From positions 682,001 to 746,000 of the forward strand of contig JAOSJP010000001.1 in the NCBI GenBank assembly GCA_027494015.1: 64,000 nt of DNA. Direction: 5' to 3'. Under the pieces are notes generated by a model. The model searched no databases and was not told the origin of the DNA. It saw only the letters and a program-made list of their open reading frames with translations. Numbering within the stretch: the stretch's first letter is position 1; the number at the start of each line of letters is the position of its first letter. Source of the DNA: Anaerolineae bacterium (GTDB taxonomy: Bacteria > Chloroflexota > Anaerolineae > Aggregatilineales > Aggregatilineaceae). This document shows positions 45,701 through 54,592 of this stretch, piece by piece. The translations under genes and the position numbers were made by a program.

Positions 45701-46726
45701 ATGTCAGGACTTCACAGCCCGCTCTCCGAGCGCGATCTTGAGCTGCTTTCCGCCTACCTGGACGGCGATCTGGCCGCACAGGACAAGCGGGCGCTGGACG
45801 AGCGGCTGGCCCGCGAGGAGAGCCTGCGCGCCGCCCTGGGCGACCTGCGCGCCAGCCGGGAGCTTCTGCGCAACCTGCCACTGCTCAAGGCGCCGCGCAG
45901 CTTCGCGCTGGACCCGGCGATGTATGGGTGGCGGGCCGCCTGGTGGCAGCGCATCCCGGCGTTCGAGAACGCCTTTCAACTGGCGGGCGCGCTCGGTGCT
46001 GCGGCCTCGCTGCTGCTGGTAGTCGTCGGGTTGCTGCTCGCAAGCACCGGCCAGGGCCAGGAGGCAGCGCCACTGCCCCCCGCCGCAAGTCCCCTGCTGG
46101 AGGTCGCCGTTCAGCCCACTGGCGAAGCCCTGGCAGCCAGTGCGCCCGCCGCCAGCCCCAGCCCGCCGCCGCTGGGGACTTCCACGCTGCCGGCCCTTGC
46201 CGCGCCGACGGGGACGACTGCTCCCCTCGCCTCCCCGCCGTCGGTAACCGAACCTGAGGGGGCGGCTGATTATGCCGCGCCGGCCATGGACGAAGGTGCA
46301 GCCACGCTTGGTATGGAAGCGCCTCTGGGCGCAGCCGCGCCTCCACCCGCCCCGCAGACGGACGTCTTCGCGCCAGGCATCATGGCCGCAGCACCCGAAA
46401 GCGCGGCAGGTGAGCCGGCCGCGGAGAGCCAGCTCCGCGAAGGGGCGCAGCAACCGCTTCCGTCGCCCACGCAGCAAAGACCGGAGGCCGAGCCGACTTC
46501 CACCAGGGAACCAGCGCAGCCCGGCGAGATGGCCGCGCCAGACAACGCGCAGACCGTTGAGGACGCTGAGGCGGACGCGCTCGCTACGGTGAGTCCGGTC
46601 GAGAAGCGCGCTGCCCCTTCCAGCGATGATCAGATGGGGGCGATTCTTGTCCTGGCGGGGCTGGCAGCGCTGGCCGCATCCGCCGTGCTGTATCTCGCTG
46701 GCAGACTCAGGGCGCGCCGCCCATGA
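45701..46726 (+). CDS. membrane-bound anti-sigma factor-like protein
   Basis: 341 residues. The N-terminal 70 residues (ERDLELLSAYLDGDLAAQDK, RALDERLAREESLRAALGDL) match the anti-sigma domain but lack the zinc-binding H-x3-C-x2-C motif. Helix one is about 102-126 (AAASLLLVVVGLLLAS). A long Ala/Pro-rich extracytoplasmic stretch follows, then a second helix at about 310-333 (GAILVLAGLAALAASAVLYL). With two helices both termini should be cytosolic. It is immediately downstream of the ECF sigma gene. Confidence 0.82.
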   Translation: MSGLHSPLSERDLELLSAYLDGDLAAQDKRALDERLAREESLRAALGDLRASRELLRNLPLLKAPRSFALDPAMYGWRAAWWQRIPAFENAFQLAGALGAAASLLLVVVGLLLASTGQGQEAAPLPPAASPLLEVAVQPTGEALAASAPAASPSPPPLGTSTLPALAAPTGTTAPLASPPSVTEPEGAADYAAPAMDEGAATLGMEAPLGAAAPPPAPQTDVFAPGIMAAAPESAAGEPAAESQLREGAQQPLPSPTQQRPEAEPTSTREPAQPGEMAAPDNAQTVEDAEADALATVSPVEKRAAPSSDDQMGAILVLAGLAALAASAVLYLAGRLRARRP

Positions 46727-47250
46727 GACCGCCCGCCAACTTCTGCCAGGTGTGCGGTCATCCCCTCGAAGACCGTCTGGCGCGCGGTAGAATGCGCCGT
46801 GTCTGCCCGGCTTGTGGCTTCATTCACTTCGAAGACCCCAAAGTGGCCGTAGCCGCCTTCGTCGAGGATCGGGGGCGCGTCCTGCTCGTGCGGCGCGCGT
46901 ACAACCCGCAGCGCGGCAAGTGGGCACTGCCCGCGGGCTACGTGGACTACGGGGAAGACCCTGCCGCTGCGGTCATCCGCGAGGTGAAAGAGGAGACCGG
47001 GCTAGATGTCGCCGTTGCCGGGCTGCTCTCAGTCATTGGTGGACCCGCAGAATCCGGCGCGTCAATCGTCATCACCTACGCGGCGACCGTGCTCGGCGGC
47101 GCGGCTCGACCGCACGACGACGCCGACGCCCTCCTGTGGCTCAGCCCTGGCGATGCGCTGCCCGACATCGCCTTCGACAGCACGCGCCAGGCTCTAGCCG
47201 CCTGGCAGCGGCGCTGGAACGACGGGCGCTCCAGGGGAGACCCCCGCTAG
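46723..47250 (+). CDS. Nudix hydrolase with N-terminal zinc ribbon
   Basis: 175 residues. A zinc ribbon with C-x2-C pairs (FCQVCGHPL, CPACGFIHF) precedes the Nudix domain, whose box reads GYVDYGEDPAAAVIREVKEE followed by TGL, fitting G-x5-E-x7-R-E-x2-E-E-x-G. This arrangement is typical of NudC-like or ADP-ribose-type pyrophosphatases; the substrate cannot be named. Its ATG overlaps the anti-sigma stop by 4 bases. The TAG stop overlaps the convergent SDR stop so that both use one CTAG. Confidence 0.92.
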   Translation: MRPPANFCQVCGHPLEDRLARGRMRRVCPACGFIHFEDPKVAVAAFVEDRGRVLLVRRAYNPQRGKWALPAGYVDYGEDPAAAVIREVKEETGLDVAVAGLLSVIGGPAESGASIVITYAATVLGGAARPHDDADALLWLSPGDALPDIAFDSTRQALAAWQRRWNDGRSRGDPR

Positions 47251-48176
47251 CGCCAGCCTCCGCCGTTCGCGTCCTCCTGCCCGATCTTGCGCATGGTGGA
47301 GACCCACTCCGGCGTCATCCACAAGCGCCAGTAGATGCTCAGCAGCAGCGGCGCGTACCGCTCCGCCAGGATTCCCAGGCGCGCTAACACCCCGCCGAGG
47401 ACGATCTCGTGCTCGCCGCGCACCAATCCCAGCACAGCCCGCTCCGCCACGAAGTCAGGGTGCTCGACGGGCAGGCCGTAGCGCCCGACCAGCTCTTCCA
47501 CTTCGGGCGTGATCATGTCGGTGTGCATCCAGCCGGGCAGCACCAGCGTCAGGTGAACGCCGGTGCGGTGCAGCTCGCGGCGCAGCGTATCGGTGAAGCC
47601 CGCCAGCCCGTACTTGGTGGCCACATACGGGGCAAACATCGGAATGGCAGCGCGCGACAGGCCGGAGCCGACGTTGAGGATGTACCCGTGATTGTTGGCA
47701 AGCATCGTTGGCAGGACAAGCTGAGTCAGCCGCATCGCCGCCCACAGATTGACGCGGAGCATGGTCTCCACCCGCGCCGGGTCTTGTTCCTGGAACGGCC
47801 CCCCGGTAGAGATGGCCGCGTTGTTGACCAGCACGTCAATCCGCCCGAAGCGGGCCAGCGTCTGCTCCACGACGCGCCGGAGATCGTCTTCCTGCGCGAT
47901 GTCGGCGGGGATGACCAGCACATCGGACGTATACGGCTCGATCTCACGGCGCACCGTCTCCAGGCGATCCTCGCGCCGCGCCACCAGCACCACCCTGGCC
48001 GCTCGCCGCGCAAAGGCGAAGGCCAGCGCCCGCCCCAGGCCGGACGAAGCGCCCGTCACAATCACCACCTGCTCGTTGAGCACCAGCGTTGAGTGCCGGG
48101 GCCGGAAGTAGCGCACCAGCCAGTAGGCCGCGCCCGCCAGCAGACCGCCCCAGAGCGCATTTCGGAGGAGTCGCAT
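47247..48176 (-). CDS. short-chain dehydrogenase/reductase, membrane-anchored
   Basis: 309 residues. An N-terminal hydrophobic segment (NALWGGLLAGAAYWLVRYF) precedes the Rossmann motif VIVTGASSGLGRALAFAFAR, then VNNAAIS and the catalytic YVATK with GSGLS serine upstream. A C-terminal extension of about 60 residues contains another hydrophobic patch. Similar anchored SDRs act on lipids or retinoid-like substrates, but the substrate here is unknown. The ATG at 48176 has AAGGA upstream. Confidence 0.88.
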   Translation of the reverse strand: MRLLRNALWGGLLAGAAYWLVRYFRPRHSTLVLNEQVVIVTGASSGLGRALAFAFARRAARVVLVARREDRLETVRREIEPYTSDVLVIPADIAQEDDLRRVVEQTLARFGRIDVLVNNAAISTGGPFQEQDPARVETMLRVNLWAAMRLTQLVLPTMLANNHGYILNVGSGLSRAAIPMFAPYVATKYGLAGFTDTLRRELHRTGVHLTLVLPGWMHTDMITPEVEELVGRYGLPVEHPDFVAERAVLGLVRGEHEIVLGGVLARLGILAERYAPLLLSIYWRLWMTPEWVSTMRKIGQEDANGGGWR

Positions 48177-48345
48177 CCCGTTCGTTCCTTCTTCGCGCCG
48201 CGCGCGGGCCGGCAATCACTGCCTGCGCGCGGAATGGCCAACCCGCTGCGCCCGACGTCAGCAGGCCCTACTCTTATACACCCAGTCCGCCAGGTTTCCC
48301 GGCCAAACCAGGCGCGATTGTAGTCTGACGAGGGCGTCCGGGCAA

Positions 48346-48553
48346 CTTCTGCAAACAATAAGGGGCGTGCAAAATCCGTCAGGTAGGGGCGCTGCTCTGC
48401 TGCGCCCTGGTTGACCTCACCCCTGCTCGGCGCTTGCGCGCCTCGCCGCCCCCTCTCCGTCAACGGAGAGGGGGCAAGCCGAGCGCAGCGAGGCTGGGGG
48501 TGAGGTCAATACCCCCGCATCAAGCGAGTCGCCACAACCTTTGCACGCACCCC
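48346..48553 (-). repeat. hairpin-cored intergenic repeat, family A, reverse orientation, copy 1
   Basis: Reverse complement of the 36.7-kb repeats. It starts CTTCTGCAAACAATAAGGGG and has a core at 48411-48509 bounded by 13-bp inverted ends TTGACCTCACCCC / GGGGTGAGGTCAA. The core encloses a long GC-rich stem around CTCTCCGTCAACGGAGAG. Nothing else is seen in the gap 48177-48821 apart from the second copy and the nuo terminator. Confidence 0.85.
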
Positions 48554-48760
48554 CTTCTGCAAACAATAAGGGGCGTGCAAAATCCGTCAGGTAGGGGCGC
48601 TGCTCTGCCGCGCCCTGGTTTACCTCACCCCCGCTCGGCGCTTGCGCGCCTCGCCGCCCCCTCTCCGTCGACGGAGAGGGGGCAAGCCGAGCGCAGCGAG
48701 GCTGGGGGTGAGGTCAATACCCCCGCATCAAGCGAGTCGCCACAACCTTTGCACGCAACC
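48554..48760 (-). repeat. hairpin-cored intergenic repeat, family A, reverse orientation, tandem copy 2
   Basis: Direct tandem of the previous copy with an offset of 208 bases and only a few differences (for example GTCGACGG instead of GTCAACGG at the stem loop). Confidence 0.85.
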
Positions 48761-48794
48761 AAACAAAACAATAAGGCGACCTGTTCGGTCGCCT
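48760..48794 (-). terminator. intrinsic terminator of the complex I operon
   Basis: Minus-strand stem AGGCGACC / GGTCGCCT with loop GAACA, followed by TATTGTTTTGTTTGG. It lies 27 bases past the nuoN stop. Confidence 0.85.
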
Positions 48795-48821
48795 CAGGTG
48801 TCCCTGGAAAAGGGGGGCGGC

Positions 48822-50336
48822 TCAGGGGCCGAACGCCAGCGTGACATCGTTGGTCATGTCCGACAGCAGGTAGGGGAAAATCCCCAGCGCCAGAGTGCCC
48901 ACCGTGGCAATGCTGATCGCCCAGGCCAGCGGAACCGGGACATGAGCCTCCCCCTCCCCTGGCTCAAAATACATGTACCACACGATACGCAGGTAGTAGT
49001 ACGCCGAGATGAGACTTGTCAGGACGCCGACCACAGCCACCGGGATCAGGTCGGCGGCAATCGCCGATTTGAACACAAACCACTTGCCGATAAAGCCAGC
49101 AGTGAGCGGAATACCCGTCAGGCTGAACATGAAGACGGCCATGGACGCTGCGAGCAGCGGCTGCTTGGCCGCCAGGCCGCGCATACTCTCCAGCCCGGTA
49201 TTGGACGCATCGTCCCGCTCAACCGCGATCACCACCGCAAAAGCGCCCACATTGGTGAAGGCGTAGGCCATCAGATACATAATCACAGCGCGGGCTGCTT
49301 CGTCGGCGACCGACGCCGATCCCGCCGCCGCCACGCCGATCAGAATGTACCCGGCGTGCGCGATGCTGGAATAGGCCAGCAGCCGCTTGAGATCGCTCTG
49401 CACGATGGCGACGAAGTTGCCCAGGATCATGGTCAGCGCGGCGATCAGCCACACCGTATCCTGCCACGCAGCCACCAGACCCCCATCGAGCGCGAAGTTG
49501 GCCATGCCAGAGCCGAGCACGCGCACGAGCGCTGCGAAGCCCCCCACTTTGGCCGCCACGCTCATATAAGCGACAACCGAAGTCGGCGCCCCCTGGTAGA
49601 CATCGGGCGTCCACATGTGGAACGGCACCGCAGCCACCTTGAAGCCCAACCCCACCAGCAGCATCCCCGCCCCGATCAGCAGCAGGTACTTGCCCGACGC
49701 ATCTTCCGCGATGATGCCCTCGACTGCGCGCCAAATGCCCTGGAAGTCCGTCACCCCGGTCGCGCCATAGACCAACGCAATCCCGTAGACGAGGAAACTC
49801 GAGGCGAACGCCCCCAGGATGAAGTATTTCAGCGCGCTCTCCTCCGACGCTTCCTGCGGCCTGCGGAAGCCGCTCAGGATGTACAGCGGGATCGAAAGCA
49901 GCTCCAGCGCCACGAAAACCACCACCAGGTCGCCTGCAGCGCCCATGATCATCACAGCCAGAGTTGTGAACAGCAGCAGATAGTAGTACTCACCCCGTTG
50001 GCGCTGAATGCGGTCAAGATAGTTATAGGCGACCAGCACGCCGAGCAAGCCAGTGATCAGCGCGATCACATTGATCCCATCGCTGTATGAATCAGCGATG
50101 TACATCCCCCCGAAAGCCTGCTCGCCGTCGCCGAACCGCGCCACGCCGCCGAGCGGGAGCAGCGCCAGCACCAGCGAGATCGCCAGCCCCAGCATGGTCA
50201 GGCCGGCGGTGATGTGCTTGCGAGTCCGGGGGATGAACAGGTCAACGACCATCAACAGGCAGGCATACAGGGCCAGGAAGCTGGCCGGCAGCGTCGCGGC
50301 AATGTTGAGATCGCTCAGACTCGGGGCACCAGACAT
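48822..50336 (-). CDS. nuoN: NADH-quinone oxidoreductase subunit N
   Basis: 504 residues, antiporter-like subunit of complex I with about 14 helices. Conserved motifs include KYFILGAFASSFLVYGIALV, the helix around MLLVGLGFKVAAVPFHMWTP (key Lys) and LKRLLAYSSIAHAGYILIGV. It is last in the operon and is followed by a strong terminator. It completes the proton-pumping arm together with NuoM and NuoL. Confidence 0.96.
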   Translation of the reverse strand: MSGAPSLSDLNIAATLPASFLALYACLLMVVDLFIPRTRKHITAGLTMLGLAISLVLALLPLGGVARFGDGEQAFGGMYIADSYSDGINVIALITGLLGVLVAYNYLDRIQRQRGEYYYLLLFTTLAVMIMGAAGDLVVVFVALELLSIPLYILSGFRRPQEASEESALKYFILGAFASSFLVYGIALVYGATGVTDFQGIWRAVEGIIAEDASGKYLLLIGAGMLLVGLGFKVAAVPFHMWTPDVYQGAPTSVVAYMSVAAKVGGFAALVRVLGSGMANFALDGGLVAAWQDTVWLIAALTMILGNFVAIVQSDLKRLLAYSSIAHAGYILIGVAAAGSASVADEAARAVIMYLMAYAFTNVGAFAVVIAVERDDASNTGLESMRGLAAKQPLLAASMAVFMFSLTGIPLTAGFIGKWFVFKSAIAADLIPVAVVGVLTSLISAYYYLRIVWYMYFEPGEGEAHVPVPLAWAISIATVGTLALGIFPYLLSDMTNDVTLAFGP

Positions 50337-50348
50337 CCGTCACCGCCT

Positions 50349-51869
50349 TTAATGGCCAGCCGCCGACAGCGCGTAGCCGTTCACGTAATCCACCAGTTCC
50401 TTCACTGAGCCGTCCATGAACTCGAAGAAATACCCGGCTTGCAGGCCGATCACGAACACCATGACCAGAATCGGCACCAGCGACCACAGCTCCTGCCAGT
50501 TCAGGTCAGGCAGGCGCTTGTTCTCTTCTTTGTCGAGCGCGCCCATGAACACGGTGTTGAACATGTACAGCAAGTACACAGCGGCCAGGATGATGCCAAT
50601 CGCTGCGAAGAAGGTGAACCACCAGCTCAGCACGCTCGACCCTGCCGAGCCGAGCAGGATCGTGAACTCGCCCACGAAGCCGTTCAAGCCGGGCAGCCCC
50701 ATGCTCGACAGCACAATCACCAGGGCGATGCCGCTGTAGAGGGGCATCGCTCGCCAGATGCCGCCGAATGCGCTCATCAGCTTGGTATGGCGGCGCTCGT
50801 ACAGCACGCCAACCAGGAGGAACAGGCCGCCCGTGCTGATGCCGTGATTGACCATCTGCAGAATGCCGCCCTGAATACCCGCCGGGTTCAGCGCGAAGAT
50901 GCCCAGCATGACAAACCCCAGGTGGCTGATCGAGGAGTAGGCCACCAGCTTCTTGACATCCTTCTGCCCGTAGCTGACCCACGCCCCATAGATGATGCCG
51001 ATCACCGCCAGCACCGCCACGTAGGGGGCGAAAGTCTCGCTCGCCTCCGGGAACAGCGGCAGGTTGAAGCGCACAAAGCCGTAGGTGCCCATCTTCAGCA
51101 GCACGCCCGCCAGGATGACTGAGCCGGCGGTCGGTGCCTGCACGTGCGCGTCGGGCAGCCACGAGTGCAACGGCCACATGGGCACCTTGATGGCGAAGGC
51201 GATGCCGAACGCCAGGAACAGCCAGCGCCCGGTCGCGGTGCCCAGCGTAAGCTCACCACTGTCCAGCTTGGCCAGGATGTCGGGCACGCTGAACGTCCCC
51301 GCCTCGTTGCCCAGCCACAGAATCGCCAGCAGCATGAGCAGGCTGCCAGCCATCGTGTAGAGGAAGAACTTGACGGCGGCGTAGATGCGCTCTTCGGCCC
51401 CCCAGATGCCGATCAGGAAGTACATGGGCACCAGCGTCACTTCCCAGAAGATGTAGAACAGGAACAGGTCCTGGGCTACAAAGACGCCAAGCATCGCCCA
51501 TTCCATCAACAGCATGAACATGTAGTACAGGCGCACGCGGTCTTTGATGGGGTTGAACGAGGCCAGGATCGCCAGAGGCATGATGAACGTCGTCAGCAGC
51601 ACCAGCCAGATGCTGATGCCGTCCACGCCCACGTAGTAGCGAATGGTGAACGAATCTGCCGTGATCCAGCCCACGTTCTGCACCATCTGCAAGCCGGACA
51701 CGCCCGTGTCGAAGTTGCGCACCAGCAGCAGCGACACGCCAAAAGTGACCAGCGAGGTCACCAGCGCCGCCCATTTGTAGGCTTGCTCGGTGCGCGAGAA
51801 CAGCATCATCAGCACCAGGCCCGCGAGCGGGAGCATGAGAACCACAGTGACCAGCGAGATGTCTTCCAT
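50349..51869 (-). CDS. nuoM: NADH-quinone oxidoreductase subunit M
   Basis: 506 residues, antiporter-like complex I subunit. Visible motifs are YYVGVDGISIWLVLLTTFIM, the essential Glu in LLMEWAMLGVF, AIKVPMWPLHSWLPDAHVQA with the key Lys, and KKLVAYSSISHLGFVMLGIF. It lies 12 bases before nuoN and 18 bases after nuoL; GAGGGA precedes the ATG. Confidence 0.97.
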   Translation of the reverse strand: MEDISLVTVVLMLPLAGLVLMMLFSRTEQAYKWAALVTSLVTFGVSLLLVRNFDTGVSGLQMVQNVGWITADSFTIRYYVGVDGISIWLVLLTTFIMPLAILASFNPIKDRVRLYYMFMLLMEWAMLGVFVAQDLFLFYIFWEVTLVPMYFLIGIWGAEERIYAAVKFFLYTMAGSLLMLLAILWLGNEAGTFSVPDILAKLDSGELTLGTATGRWLFLAFGIAFAIKVPMWPLHSWLPDAHVQAPTAGSVILAGVLLKMGTYGFVRFNLPLFPEASETFAPYVAVLAVIGIIYGAWVSYGQKDVKKLVAYSSISHLGFVMLGIFALNPAGIQGGILQMVNHGISTGGLFLLVGVLYERRHTKLMSAFGGIWRAMPLYSGIALVIVLSSMGLPGLNGFVGEFTILLGSAGSSVLSWWFTFFAAIGIILAAVYLLYMFNTVFMGALDKEENKRLPDLNWQELWSLVPILVMVFVIGLQAGYFFEFMDGSVKELVDYVNGYALSAAGH

Positions 51870-51887
51870 AAGTTCGGTCCCTCTGGG

Positions 51888-54176
51888 TTACAGACCTAGC
51901 CAATCGCGGATCAAAGGAAGCAGGATCAAGACCATCACCAGCAGCGCGCCGAAAAGGACGCTCATGGCGTAAATGTGCACGTAACCGGTCTGAACCCGGC
52001 GCAGCCGTGAGGCAGTCCGCCGCGCGGCATGGCCGAGACCGTCGAACGAGCGATCAATGATCTGCTTGTCCACGTGCCATGTCAGGGCGCGCGTCGCCGC
52101 GTTGAACGGGTCGCGCAGCAGACGCTCGTGCGCGTAATCGTGCCAGAACCGCCAGTCAAGCTGCTCGGACAGCCAATAAGCCGCGTTGCGATAGGGGTAG
52201 ATCAGATACTTGAAGTAGAACTCGTCCCAATAGAGCTTGGCGTTGGACAGCGCAAAGGCGCGCTGCGTGCGCGAGTTGACCGCCAGCGGGTCTTCGCGCA
52301 GCGTGGCCAGCACCCGGTCGTTGTACACCGAGCGCGCCAGGTAAATGGCCGCCAGCGCCAGCAGCACGGCGAAGGTCGCCATCAGCAAGCTGAACGCGCC
52401 CGCGTGTGCGTAGGTGACACTGTGTTCCAGGAAGCTGGTGAACCGGTGCTCTCCCAACAGCCAGCCGAGGATGGGGAACCCGCTCGGCACGTTGATGAGG
52501 CCGATGAGCAGGCTCAGCGCCGCCAGCACGATCAGGGGCCAGGTCATGAGCCGCGAAGACTCCTCGGCGTGCGCCGCCGCTGCGTGGCGCGGCTCGCCCA
52601 GGAAAGTCAGGCTGACCAGCCGCCACATGTAAAACGCGGTGAACGCCGCCGCGATCAGCAGCAGCACAAAGCCGACATACCCGCTGAGCAGTCCCTTGTC
52701 CACCCCCGTCTTCAGCGAATCCAGCAGAATCTCGTCTTTCGACCAGAAACCCGCGAAGGGGATAATTCCCGCCAGGGCCAGCGTGCCAAAGAGGTATGTC
52801 CAGTAGGTCACCGGCATCCGCTTTTTGAGGCCGCCCATGAAACGCATATCCTGCGGGTCGAAGCCGTCGTCATCGTGCCCTGGATGGCCGTGAGACACAT
52901 GGTGATGCCCGTGCTCCATGCCGTGAATGACCGAGCCGGACCCCAGGAACAACAGCGCCTTGAAGCAGGCGTGCGTCACCAGGTGGAACATGGCCGCCGC
53001 GTAAGCGCCCACGCCCACCGCTGCCACCATGAACCCAAGCTGGCTGACCGTGCTATAGGCCAGCACGCGCTTGATGTCCCACTGCCCCACGGCGATGAAG
53101 CCGGCTATCAGCGCTGTCGTCGCGCCGATGACCGCCACCACAAACGAGGAGAACTCGGCGGCGTGATAGAACACGTTGGCGCGCACCATCATGTACACGC
53201 CCGCCGTGACCATCGTCGCCGCATGAATGAGCGCGCTGACCGGCGTGGGGCCGGCCATCGCATCCGGCAGCCACACAAAGAGCGGAATCTGCGCGCTCTT
53301 GCCCGTCACGCCCAGCAGGAACAACAGGGTGATCAGCGTCAGCGTCGTCTCGAAGCTCAGCGAGACCATGCCGAAGTTAACCTCGTGCCCGCCCTCTTTC
53401 AGCCACGTCTCAGCCTGGTTGAACACGCCCAGCGGCCCGGCAGCCGCATGAGCCTCCTCTTCGCCGGGCAGCGCCGGGGAGAACAGGGGCGCTTCTTCCT
53501 CGGCTGCGGCGCGATGCGCGAGGGGCGTCTCCTCTGCGTGGTAGAAATCAAGCGTGCCGAACGTCCAGAAAGTGATCAGCACCCCCAGGATCAGCCCGAA
53601 GTCACCGACCCGGTTGGCGATGAGTGCCTTGCGTGCGGCGTCGCTGTTCTTCCACCCCACCCCGCCTGGCTTGTCGAACCAGAAGCCGATCAGCAGGTAC
53701 GAGCACAGACCCACGCCTTCCCAGCCGACGAACATCATCAGGAAGTTGTTGCCCGTCACCAGGATGAGCATGAAGACCAGGAACAGGTTCATGTAGACGA
53801 AAAAGCGCGGGAACCGTTCGTCGCCGTGCATGTAACCGACGGCATACAGGTGAATCAGCGTGCCGACGCCCGTCACCACCAGCATCATCGTCACGCTCAG
53901 CGAGTCCACGCGGAAAGCCCAGGGGATGGTCAGATTGGCCGACGGGATCACGATCCAGTCAGCCAGGATGGGCATATCAATCACCGCCGCTTTGTAGCCC
54001 GTGTTGACCTGCGCGATCCACAGCAGCACCGCGATCACAAACGCCATCCCGCTGGCCCCCACCGCCACGATGCTGACTCCGCGCTCGCCAAGCTGCCGGC
54101 CTGCGAACAGGTTGATCAGCAGCCCGGCCAGCGGGATCATGACCACCAGCGGTACCAGGTCAAAGAAGTTGTCCAT
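51888..54176 (-). CDS. nuoL: NADH-quinone oxidoreductase subunit L
   Basis: 762 residues, longer than the usual 600-650. The antiporter core has FMMFVGWEGVGLCSYLLIGF, GVTGKSAQIPLFVWLPDAMA and KRVLAYSTVSQLGFMVAAVG. The C-terminal arm helix and last helix are present. Extra length comes from an acidic/alanine-rich insertion at about 210-270 (EEEAPLFSPALPGEEEAHAA) and a His-rich loop (HGHHHVSHGHPGHDDDGFDP). AAAGGA precedes the ATG. Confidence 0.96.
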   Translation of the reverse strand: MDNFFDLVPLVVMIPLAGLLINLFAGRQLGERGVSIVAVGASGMAFVIAVLLWIAQVNTGYKAAVIDMPILADWIVIPSANLTIPWAFRVDSLSVTMMLVVTGVGTLIHLYAVGYMHGDERFPRFFVYMNLFLVFMLILVTGNNFLMMFVGWEGVGLCSYLLIGFWFDKPGGVGWKNSDAARKALIANRVGDFGLILGVLITFWTFGTLDFYHAEETPLAHRAAAEEEAPLFSPALPGEEEAHAAAGPLGVFNQAETWLKEGGHEVNFGMVSLSFETTLTLITLLFLLGVTGKSAQIPLFVWLPDAMAGPTPVSALIHAATMVTAGVYMMVRANVFYHAAEFSSFVVAVIGATTALIAGFIAVGQWDIKRVLAYSTVSQLGFMVAAVGVGAYAAAMFHLVTHACFKALLFLGSGSVIHGMEHGHHHVSHGHPGHDDDGFDPQDMRFMGGLKKRMPVTYWTYLFGTLALAGIIPFAGFWSKDEILLDSLKTGVDKGLLSGYVGFVLLLIAAAFTAFYMWRLVSLTFLGEPRHAAAAHAEESSRLMTWPLIVLAALSLLIGLINVPSGFPILGWLLGEHRFTSFLEHSVTYAHAGAFSLLMATFAVLLALAAIYLARSVYNDRVLATLREDPLAVNSRTQRAFALSNAKLYWDEFYFKYLIYPYRNAAYWLSEQLDWRFWHDYAHERLLRDPFNAATRALTWHVDKQIIDRSFDGLGHAARRTASRLRRVQTGYVHIYAMSVLFGALLVMVLILLPLIRDWLGL

Positions 54177-54238
54177 GCGCGTTCCTTTGGGCCTCTGCGC
54201 CGCGTTGAGCCAGGCCAGGCACGGTTAGCCCCAACGGC

Positions 54239-54553
54239 CTATCCCTTGAACATGTGCAGATTGTCAATATCAATGCTCTTTTTGGTGCGGAAGATCGCCA
54301 CGATCAACGCCAGGCCCACCGCAACTTCGGCAGCGGCCACCGTCATGACGAAGAACACCATCAGGTGCCCCGCGCCGCTGGCCCACTGGCGCGCGAAAGC
54401 AGCCAGCGCCAGGTTCGCCGCGTTCAGCATAAGCTCGACCGACATGAAGACCAGGATGGCGTTGCGGCGCAGCAGCACGCCCATCGCCCCCATGATGAAC
54501 AGCACGGCGCTCAACAGCACGTATAGCTCAACCGCCACTCCCGAGGATCCCAT
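54239..54553 (-). CDS. nuoK: NADH-quinone oxidoreductase subunit K
   Basis: 104 residues with three helices. The conserved membrane glutamates lie in [19 protein letters not shown] and in [19 protein letters not shown]. Normal length. It follows nuoJ by 39 bases and has GAGGGGG before the ATG. Confidence 0.96.
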   Translation of the reverse strand: MGSSGVAVELYVLLSAVLFIMGAMGVLLRRNAILVFMSVELMLNAANLALAAFARQWASGAGHLMVFFVMTVAAAEVAVGLALIVAIFRTKKSIDIDNLHMFKG

Positions 54554-54592
54554 GTGGTCTTCCCCCTCAGTTGCCCGTGTGGGCTGTGTCCG

